The notes under the pieces: generated by a model
Seen by the model: the letters and a program-made list of their open reading frames with translations, nothing else
What the model was told of the DNA's origin: nothing
Database searches by the model: none
Part shown: positions 1 through 6,179 of the stretch, piece by piece
How positions within the stretch are numbered: position 1 is the first letter of the stretch
Layout of the letters: every line of letters starts with the position of its first letter
Assembly (NCBI GenBank): GCA_016794075.1
Contig: JAEUKU010000065.1
Coordinates: 1-10,436, forward strand
DNA from: Rhodospirillaceae bacterium
Lineage (GTDB): Bacteria > Pseudomonadota > Alphaproteobacteria > Dongiales > Dongiaceae
Reading direction: 5' to 3'
Length of the DNA: 10,436 nucleotides
Program-made: the position numbers and the translations under genes

Positions 1-3000
1 CCGGCACGCTGACCATCGCCGCCGGCGGCTACGCCACCACCGATTTCGTCAATATCGGCCGCGGCGACACCGGGAACGGGACGCTGAACGTGACCGGCAT
101 GGGTTCGGTGCTGATCACCGACGGCGTCTATAGCGGGATGAATGTCGGGCGTGAGGGAACCGGCGCTCTAAACATCACAGCGGGTGGTCTGGTCCAGACG
201 AAAGACGTCAATATCGGCCACTTCTCGGGCAGCCAAGGCACGGCGCTTGTGTCGGGCGCCGGCTCGAAGCTGGTGGTTGAAGGCGAAGACGCCTTCCTCG
301 GCATCGGCCAGGAAGGCACGGGCCTGTTGAAGGTGGAGGCCGGCGGCGAGGTCGAAACGCTCTGGATCAATGTCGGCGGCTACGGAACGGGCGAGCTCAG
401 CATCGACGGCGCCGGCTCGAAAGTCGTCGTCTCGAACGACAGCGGGCTGTTCAGCGGCCCAGACGCTGCCTATGCCGGCGGGATCAATGTCGGGCGGGAT
501 GACGGCTCAAACGGCGAACTCAGCGTCACCAATGGCGGCACGCTGGAGGTCCGCCCCGGCCAGGTCATCAACACCGGCACGACGGATGCCGAGATCGTGG
601 TGGCGCGGAACGCCGGCTCCAGTGGCGAGGTGATCGTCGATGGCGCGGGGTCGAGCATCAGCGTGAGCGGTCCGGGCAGCTCGCTCATCATCGGTCGGGA
701 GGGCAACGGCAGCCTGAGCATCACCGATGGCGGCGTGGTCAATGCCGGCTTCATCCAGTTTGGCACCAAGGCAGGTGCCGAGGGCACCGGACTTGTCTCG
801 GGCGCGGGTTCGGAACTCAACGGCATCGTCGACGAGTCGCTGAATGTAGGCCGCTACGGCCACGGCGTGCTGACCGTCTCGAGCGGCGGCAGCGTGACGG
901 GCACCTATATCCACCTGGGCCGCCAGGCCGGCGGAACGGGCGAGGTGGTGGTGACCGGCTCCGGCTCGCAGCTCATCGCCAGCGGGAGCAATGGCGGCAC
1001 CGTCAGCGTCGGGCGCCACGGCGTCGGCGACCTCACCGTTGCCGCTGGCGGCCTGGTTCGGGGCGACTGGATGAATGTCGGCAGCTACGCCGGCTCGGCC
1101 GGCGAGGTGCTCGTCACCGGCGCGGGGTCCAGGTTCGAATCGGTGGACGGTGAAATGAACATCGGCCGCTACGGCAGCGGCACGGTCACCGTCCAGAACG
1201 GTGCCACGATGGGTGCGAACACGGTCGCGATCGGTCATTTCGCCGGCAGCGACGGCAAGGCGCTGGTCAACGGCGCCGGCTCTCAGCTGGTCACCGAGGG
1301 CACCGACAATGCGATCCAGGTCGGCCGCGAAGGCACCGGCATCCTGGCGGTGCAGAATGGCGGCACCGTGAAGACGCTGGCGCTGATCGTCGGCCGCGAA
1401 GGTGACGGCACCGTCACCATCGAGGGAGCAGGCTCGGCCATCATCGTCTCCAACGACGAAGGTCTCAATGGCGGCATCTATGCGCAGGAGGCCGGCTTCG
1501 TCCGCGTCGCCCGCAACGACGGATCGGACGGCAAGCTCGAAATCACCAGCGGCGGCCTGCTGGAAATCCGGCCGGGCCTGACGGAGAACACGGACACCGT
1601 CTATGCCGGCATGTCGGTCGGCAAGGAATCGGGGTCGAGCGGTCACGTGCTGGTGTCCGGGATGGGCTCCAAGATCCGCATCTACCAGGACGCGGTGTCG
1701 CCGGCGGGGCTCGGCGCCTTCGCTGGCGCGTTCCTCAGTCTGCAGGCCGATTCCGATCTGAAAGTCCTGAATAACGCGCAGGTGACGATTGAAGGGCCGG
1801 GATCGAGTCTTGGTGTCGGCGGTCAGTACGGCGGGCATGCGACTCTGGAGGTTCTGACCGGCGGCAGCATCCTCCTCGACGGCAAGGCCGGCGAAGCGGG
1901 GATATTCGTCGGCGGCGGCAGCGGCACGGGTTCCGTGCTGGTCAGCGGCCCGGCTTCGACGATCACGGTGACCGGCGACACCCAGACCATCTTCCACGTC
2001 GGTTACACGAGCGAGGCATCGCTCGTGGTGACTGCGGGTGGGTCGTTGCACGTGGGCGATGCGGGTGACGCGATCACCGCCGGAATTGTCGACCATAACG
2101 AGGTCGACGTGCAGATCTTCAGCCACGGCACGCTCGACGGCGGCCAGGGCTGGATCACCGGCGACGTGTTCATCGACAAGGGCGCGGTGCTCGGCTCGGG
2201 CGACGGCACCGTCGCGCCGATGACCATCCAGGGCGATTTTCTCTGCTACGAGGCCACGATCGAGATCGACGCCCAGGGTCATCAATTCGCCGATTACTAC
2301 GACGTCTCGGGGGAGGCGCTGATCCTTCCGAGCATCTTCGAATTCAGCTTCCTCTCCGGCTACCTGCCGCAAGACGGCAACAACTTCGTGTTCCTGCATG
2401 CCGGCGAGGGGATCGGGATCGACTTCAACAACATGCAGTACATCCTGCACAACATCACGGCGGGCGGGATTTTCGCGTTCGACGTGACGACCGACGGAAC
2501 CGACCTCACCTTCAATTCCTACGCCAACACCAGTGCCAGCGATGGCCTGCTCTATCGCGGCTCGGACAATGCCGACATTTTCTCCGCCACCGCGGGCGCC
2601 GACGAGCTCTACGGCCGCGAGGGCAACGACACGCTGTCCGGCGGCGCCGGCAATGACTGGATCGTCGGCGGCTATGGCGACGACAATCTCGACGGTGGCG
2701 CCGATGCGGACCAGTTCTTCTACGACGCGCCCTGGTACCAGACCTACGTCGCCACCAACCAGCTGGTCTCGGCCAGCGGCCAGACCGGCGACCTGATCTC
2801 GAATTTCGACGCGACGGTGACCGGCGGGGACCAGTTCGTCTTCGATTCGATCCAGTTCGATGTCCTGTCCGGCATCAGCAACCTGAACTTCTCCGTCATC
2901 GCCACGGAATACAACGGCAGCAACGGCACCAGCGCCGACTACCTGGACGGCGAGGCATCCTTCATCCTCGACAGCGAGAACCACCTGATCTACGACGATA

Positions 3001-3092
3001 ACGGAACCGCGGACGGCTACACCGTGATCGCCACGGTGGACCTCGCCTCGGGCTCGCCGCCGATCACGGCGGACAATCTGCAGGCGGCGTAG
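1..3092 (+). CDS. Large RTX-tailed beta-strand-repeat adhesin, type I secreted (5' partial)
   Basis: This is the C-terminal part of a giant secreted surface protein. The reading frame is open from base 3, so the true start is outside the window and the first internal ATG (90) is not a start. About two thirds (to about 2085) is a run of glycine-rich units with the pattern NVGREGTG..L.V..GG, then IG...GS.G...V.GAGS. This resembles the T5SS/PEP-CTERM-associated repeat and should fold as a beta-solenoid stalk. Positions 2090-2530 look like the linker before an autotransporter barrel (HGTLDGGQGWITGDV, later GYLPQDGNNFVFLHAGEG), but no barrel follows. Instead, RTX nonapeptides lie at 2613-2730. A D/N-rich C-terminal region follows (DLISNFDA, FILDSENHLIYDDNG), typical of type I secretion substrates. 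The adjacent ABC exporter and HlyD-type protein support export by T1SS. A role in adhesion or biofilm is inferred from the architecture. No enzymatic domain is visible. Confidence 0.88.
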   Translation, partial: GTLTIAAGGYATTDFVNIGRGDTGNGTLNVTGMGSVLITDGVYSGMNVGREGTGALNITAGGLVQTKDVNIGHFSGSQGTALVSGAGSKLVVEGEDAFLGIGQEGTGLLKVEAGGEVETLWINVGGYGTGELSIDGAGSKVVVSNDSGLFSGPDAAYAGGINVGRDDGSNGELSVTNGGTLEVRPGQVINTGTTDAEIVVARNAGSSGEVIVDGAGSSISVSGPGSSLIIGREGNGSLSITDGGVVNAGFIQFGTKAGAEGTGLVSGAGSELNGIVDESLNVGRYGHGVLTVSSGGSVTGTYIHLGRQAGGTGEVVVTGSGSQLIASGSNGGTVSVGRHGVGDLTVAAGGLVRGDWMNVGSYAGSAGEVLVTGAGSRFESVDGEMNIGRYGSGTVTVQNGATMGANTVAIGHFAGSDGKALVNGAGSQLVTEGTDNAIQVGREGTGILAVQNGGTVKTLALIVGREGDGTVTIEGAGSAIIVSNDEGLNGGIYAQEAGFVRVARNDGSDGKLEITSGGLLEIRPGLTENTDTVYAGMSVGKESGSSGHVLVSGMGSKIRIYQDAVSPAGLGAFAGAFLSLQADSDLKVLNNAQVTIEGPGSSLGVGGQYGGHATLEVLTGGSILLDGKAGEAGIFVGGGSGTGSVLVSGPASTITVTGDTQTIFHVGYTSEASLVVTAGGSLHVGDAGDAITAGIVDHNEVDVQIFSHGTLDGGQGWITGDVFIDKGAVLGSGDGTVAPMTIQGDFLCYEATIEIDAQGHQFADYYDVSGEALILPSIFEFSFLSGYLPQDGNNFVFLHAGEGIGIDFNNMQYILHNITAGGIFAFDVTTDGTDLTFNSYANTSASDGLLYRGSDNADIFSATAGADELYGREGNDTLSGGAGNDWIVGGYGDDNLDGGADADQFFYDAPWYQTYVATNQLVSASGQTGDLISNFDATVTGGDQFVFDSIQFDVLSGISNLNFSVIATEYNGSNGTSADYLDGEASFILDSENHLIYDDNGTADGYTVIATVDLASGSPPITADNLQAA
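207..665 (+). repeat. Adhesin super-repeat, copy 1 (about 153 residues)
   Basis: This block begins VNIGHFSGSQG and ends GAGSSISV. It contains three ordinary repeat units plus two distinctive loops, VVSNDSGLFSG and LEVRPGQVINTG. Written against 1224-1682 it aligns without a gap at an offset of 1017 bases (339 residues), with about half of the residues identical by eye. It is a higher-order unit above the 45-50 residue repeat. Confidence 0.7.
1224..1682 (+). repeat. Adhesin super-repeat, copy 2 (about 153 residues)
   Basis: This block begins VAIGHFAGSDG and ends GMGSKIRI, with the paired loops IIVSNDEGLNGG and LEIRPGLTENTD in the same places as in copy 1. The repeats before each copy (3-206 and about 1026-1223) can also be aligned with a two-residue indel. 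The true period may therefore be the full 339 residues, with more copies upstream of the window. Confidence 0.7.
2613..2730 (+). repeat. RTX calcium-binding nonapeptide repeats
   Basis: Four consecutive nonapeptide-like units read GREGNDTLS, GGAGNDWIV, GGYGDDNLD and GGADADQFF, close to the RTX consensus GGxGxDxLx. They are expected to form a calcium-stabilised parallel beta-roll that folds only outside the cell, where calcium is high. The last unit is degenerate, as is usual at the end of such a roll. The block is short, which fits a secretion or folding nucleus more than a long toxin-type RTX domain. Confidence 0.85.
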
Positions 3093-3108
3093 CCGGGACG
3101 CGATCGGC

Positions 3109-4836
3109 ATGGCCGCCCCGTCAGCAGAGCGGAATGGGAACAGCGTGCCGAAAGGCGCCTGGCGCTATTTCCTGCGCCGCGCGGCGCTGTCGGCCATGCC
3201 GGAACTGCTGGTCATCTCGCTCTTCGTCAACCTGCTGGCGCTGGCGGCGCCGCTTTTCGTCATGCAGGTCTATGACCGGGTCATCTTCCATGCCGGGCTC
3301 AGCACGCTGGAGGCGCTGGCGACAGGCATGGGGCTCGCCATCGCCTTCGATTTCGTCCTGCGCCAGGCGCGCAGCCGCATCCTGCAGCGCGTGGCGCTGA
3401 AGATCGACCTCGACATCGGCGCCGAGTTGTTCGGCGCCATCGCCCGGCTGCCGCTGCAGCAGCTGGAGGCGCGCTCGGCCCATGCGCTGCAATTCCACTT
3501 CCGCGACCTGGAGACGGTGCGCAACGCCATTTCCGGCGCCTCGCTGCTGGCGCTGGTCGACCTGCCTTTTGCGCTGCTGTTCCTGGCGCTGGTCGCGCTG
3601 ATCGCGCCGCCGCTCGGCTGGGTGATGCTGGGGATCTGCGGCGCCTTCGTGACGCTCGCGCTGTGGAACGCCTATTCGGTCGGCCGTTCGGCGAAATCCG
3701 AGCGCCAGGCGGCGATGAGCCGCGACCAGTTCCTGAGCGAGCTGGTGCAGGGCCGCGGCGTGGTCAAGGCGCTGGCCATGGACCGTTTCCTGGAGCCGCG
3801 CTGGCAGGACAACCACGCCGAGACCATCGCCGCCTCGATCGCGCGCGGCCGCCGCTCCGATTTCGCCCTCAACCTCGGCGCCGCTTTCGGCATCATCGCC
3901 ACGGTGGCGCTGACCAGCATCGGCGCGCTCGCCATCCTGGAGCAGAGCATGACGGTCGGCGCCCTGGTGGCGGCCAATCTGCTGGCGGCGCGGCTGGTCC
4001 AGCCCTTGACCCAGCTGGTCGCCAATTGGCGCAGCTATGCCGGCTTCCGCGACGCCGCCGGGCGGCTGCTGGAGGTGCTGCGCCAGCCCAAGGACCGAAC
4101 CGAGGCGGCGATCGAGATTCCCCGCCCGCTCGGCCGCATCCAGATGGAGAAGGTGCGCTTCGCCTATCCCGGCGCCGCGGCGCCGGTGGTCAACGAGGTC
4201 AGCGTCCGCTTCGGCCCCGGCGGCATGCATGCGGTGGTCGGCCCGAACGGCAGCGGCAAGACCACTTTGCTGAAGCTGTTGCAGGGCCTCTATCGGCCGG
4301 AATCCGGCCGCGTGCTGCTGGATGACGGCGACATCGCGCAGTTCAGCCGCGGCCAGCTGGCGCGCTGGATCGGCTACGCGCCACAGGATTGCCACCTGCT
4401 GGCCGGCTCCATCCGCGACAACATCGCCCGCTTCGACCCCAGCGCCACGGACGAGGAAGTGCTGGCGGCGGCCGAGGCCTCCGGCACCCATGCCTTCGCC
4501 ATCGACCTGCCCGAGGGCTATGACAGCGCCGTGGGCGAGGGCGGCGGGCGGCTGTCGACCGGACAACGCCAGCGCATCGCCATCGCGCGCGCCATGTTCG
4601 GCAACCCGCCGCTCCTGCTGCTGGACGAACCGACCGGCAACCTGGACGGCCAGGCCGAGAGCGGCCTGATCGAGCGGCTGCAGAAGCTGGCGCAGGATCA
4701 TACCATCGTGGTGGTGACACATTCGCCGCGGCTGCTGGCGCTCTGCGACAGCATCACCGTGCTCAACCGCGGGCAGATCAGCCTGGCCGGCAGGGCCGAC
4801 CAGGTCCTGCCCAAGCTGCTGGCGCCGGCGAGGTGA
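3109..4836 (+). CDS. Type I secretion ABC exporter (permease/ATPase fusion)
   Basis: This inner membrane exporter half-molecule of 575 residues is expected to act as a dimer with the downstream HlyD-type protein and a TolC-type channel to export the adjacent RTX adhesin. The N-terminal transmembrane domain starts at about residue 30 (NLLALAAPLFVMQVYDRV, conserved in T1SS permeases). Further membrane spans lie near 66-85, 141-185 and 245-300. The ATPase has Walker A GPNGSGKT at 378-385, Q-loop Gln426, signature LSTGQRQ at 482-488, Walker B LLLLDE at 502-507 and H-loop His538, so it should be active. There is no C39-like N-terminal domain. The length fits the PrtD-like class, although the QVYDRV region also resembles the longer HlyB/LssB class, so the subfamily is left open. 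ATG 3109 has only a weak ribosome binding site. GTG 3145 is preceded by GGAATGGGAA and is an alternative start that would drop 12 residues. The 3' end overlaps the next gene. Confidence 0.93.
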   Translation: MAAPSAERNGNSVPKGAWRYFLRRAALSAMPELLVISLFVNLLALAAPLFVMQVYDRVIFHAGLSTLEALATGMGLAIAFDFVLRQARSRILQRVALKIDLDIGAELFGAIARLPLQQLEARSAHALQFHFRDLETVRNAISGASLLALVDLPFALLFLALVALIAPPLGWVMLGICGAFVTLALWNAYSVGRSAKSERQAAMSRDQFLSELVQGRGVVKALAMDRFLEPRWQDNHAETIAASIARGRRSDFALNLGAAFGIIATVALTSIGALAILEQSMTVGALVAANLLAARLVQPLTQLVANWRSYAGFRDAAGRLLEVLRQPKDRTEAAIEIPRPLGRIQMEKVRFAYPGAAAPVVNEVSVRFGPGGMHAVVGPNGSGKTTLLKLLQGLYRPESGRVLLDDGDIAQFSRGQLARWIGYAPQDCHLLAGSIRDNIARFDPSATDEEVLAAAEASGTHAFAIDLPEGYDSAVGEGGGRLSTGQRQRIAIARAMFGNPPLLLLDEPTGNLDGQAESGLIERLQKLAQDHTIVVVTHSPRLLALCDSITVLNRGQISLAGRADQVLPKLLAPAR

Positions 4837-6143
4837 TGCGGATGCTGGCGACACCCGGCCCCTTCGAAGACCTGCGGCGCCTCGCCCGCGGCGGCGCCTG
4901 GCGGGGCCTCGCCTTGATGGTCTGCGCGCTGCTGGCCGCCGGCATCCTGTGGGCGCGCGCCGCCCAGCTCGACCAGTTCGTCAGCGGCGAGGGTGAGGTG
5001 GCGCCCTCCGACAAGGTCAAGGTGATCCAGCACCTCGAAGGAGGCTCGATCGCGGAGCTCTTCGTCACCGACGGCCAGGCGGTGCAGGCGGGTGACCCGC
5101 TGGCGGTAGTCGACCTCGCCATCAGCGGCACGAACCGCGAGGAACTGGCGGCGCGGCTCGATGCGTTGGCCCTGACCCGCGCGCGGCTGCTGGCGGAAGC
5201 GGCGGGCGAGGATTTCACCCCGCCGGCAGAGATCGCGGTGCGGCGCCCGGACCTGAGCGCCGCCGAGCAGGTCGCCTTCGGCGCGCGGCGGACGGAACTG
5301 GAGACGCGGCTGCGCGGGGCGGAGGAGCGGGTGAAGCAGCAGGAGCTCGCCGTCCGCGAAATGACGACCACGGCCGGCGCGATGGCCACCGATCTCGGCC
5401 TATCGCGCAAGAACCTGGAAATGTCGGCCGACCTGCTGCGCGACGGGCTCACCTCGAAGATGGACCACCTGCAGCGCGAGCGCGAGGTGAAGCTGCTCGA
5501 GGGCAAGCTCGCCACCCTGCGCGCCTCGGTACCCAAGGCGCAGGCGGCGCTCGCCGAGGCGCAGCAGAGCCTGGAAGAGGAGCGGCTGAAATTCAACAGC
5601 GCGGTCACCGCCGAACTCGGTACCGTGGAGCAGGAATTGTCCCGGATCCAGGAACTGATGGCCGAGGCCCAGGTGCAGGCGCAGCGCCGCACCATCAGAT
5701 CTCCCGTCGACGGCATCGTGAAGAACCTGCGCTTCCACACTTTGGGCGGCGTCATCGGTCCAGGCGATCCGATCATGGAGATCGTGCCGGCGAACGAGGA
5801 TCTGGTGATCGAGGCGCGCCTGCTGCCGCAGGATATCGGCCTGGTCAAGGTCGGCCAGCCGGTCCGGATCAAGATCAGCGCCTACGACTTCACCCGCTTC
5901 GGCACGCTGCCCGGGGTGCTGAGCTTCGTCGCCGCGGATTCGGTCAACGACCCGGACGGGCGGCCCTTCTTCCAGGCCCAGGTGAAGCCCGACCGCCTGT
6001 TCCTCGGGGCCAGCGCCGGCGATTTGCCGATCACGCCGGGGATGACCGCGACCGTCGACGTGAAGACCGGCACCCGTTCGGTGCTGGAATACCTGCTGAA
6101 GCCCGTGGTGCGGCTGAGCTATGACGCCTTTCATGAGCGCTGA
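4836..6143 (+). CDS. HlyD-family type I secretion membrane fusion protein
   Basis: This periplasmic adaptor of about 435 residues bridges the ABC exporter and the outer membrane channel. Residue numbers here count from the GTG at 4833. There is a short cytoplasmic N-terminus and one membrane span at about 25-44 (GLALMVCALLAAGILW). The first half of a lipoyl-like domain is at about 53-93 (VIQHLEGGSIAELFVTDGQ). A long charged coiled-coil hairpin spans about 100-285. The second lipoyl half is at about 286-320 (TIRSPVDGIVKNL). A beta-barrel follows, and the C-terminal GMTATVDVKTG then LEYLLKPV is typical of the family. The start is ambiguous. GTG 4833, ATG 4836 and ATG 4842 are in frame, and the exporter stop overlaps as TGATG, which suggests translational coupling. 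The GAGGTGA at 4830-4836 is best spaced for ATG 4842. Confidence 0.93.
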   Translation: MRMLATPGPFEDLRRLARGGAWRGLALMVCALLAAGILWARAAQLDQFVSGEGEVAPSDKVKVIQHLEGGSIAELFVTDGQAVQAGDPLAVVDLAISGTNREELAARLDALALTRARLLAEAAGEDFTPPAEIAVRRPDLSAAEQVAFGARRTELETRLRGAEERVKQQELAVREMTTTAGAMATDLGLSRKNLEMSADLLRDGLTSKMDHLQREREVKLLEGKLATLRASVPKAQAALAEAQQSLEEERLKFNSAVTAELGTVEQELSRIQELMAEAQVQAQRRTIRSPVDGIVKNLRFHTLGGVIGPGDPIMEIVPANEDLVIEARLLPQDIGLVKVGQPVRIKISAYDFTRFGTLPGVLSFVAADSVNDPDGRPFFQAQVKPDRLFLGASAGDLPITPGMTATVDVKTGTRSVLEYLLKPVVRLSYDAFHER

Positions 6144-6157
6144 GCGTGCCGCCCGCC

Positions 6158-6176
6158 TGCGGCCGGGAAGGCCGCA
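6158..6176 (+). promoter_or_regulatory. Hairpin enclosing the cyclase ribosome binding site
   Basis: The arms TGCGGCC (6158-6164) and GGCCGCA (6170-6176) are perfectly complementary around a GGGAA loop. The purine-rich GGGAAGG (6165-6171), the only good Shine-Dalgarno match for GTG 6180, lies in the loop and the start of the 3' arm. The hairpin ends four bases before the start codon. It could reduce or regulate translation of the cyclase relative to the secretion genes. No U-run follows, so it is not a good terminator. GC-rich DNA produces short hairpins by chance, so function is unproven. Confidence 0.4.
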
Positions 6177-6179
6177 ATC

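Larger units (their letters stand above)
3..2085 (+). repeat. Tandem T5SS/PEP-CTERM-associated-type beta-strand repeats
   Basis: About 700 residues consist of degenerate units of roughly 45-50 residues. Each has an N[VI]G[RG]..G.G.L.V..GG half followed by an IG...GS.G..LV.GAGS half. Examples of the second half are the GAGS motifs near 259, 412, 646, 805, 1126, 1276 and 1429. The units are protein-level repeats: codons differ between copies, so this is old divergence and not a recent slippage array. The end near 2085 is approximate. Confidence 0.8.

Noticed and set aside
3..2085. CRISPR-like or recent DNA tandem array in the repeated region
   Set aside because: The repetition is at protein level with divergent codons and no constant-length identical DNA repeat separated by spacers.
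507..3110. 867-codon open frame on the minus strand opposite the adhesin
   Set aside because: Its product is Arg/Ala/Asp/Val-rich low-complexity sequence produced by the GC-skewed codons of the repeat gene. It has no domain or start context, and the plus-strand frame has clear RTX and repeat motifs.
3121..4854. 577-codon minus-strand open frame opposite the ABC exporter
   Set aside because: The composition is Gln/Arg/Ala-rich with no recognisable fold, and it is fully covered by an exporter gene with all ATPase motifs.
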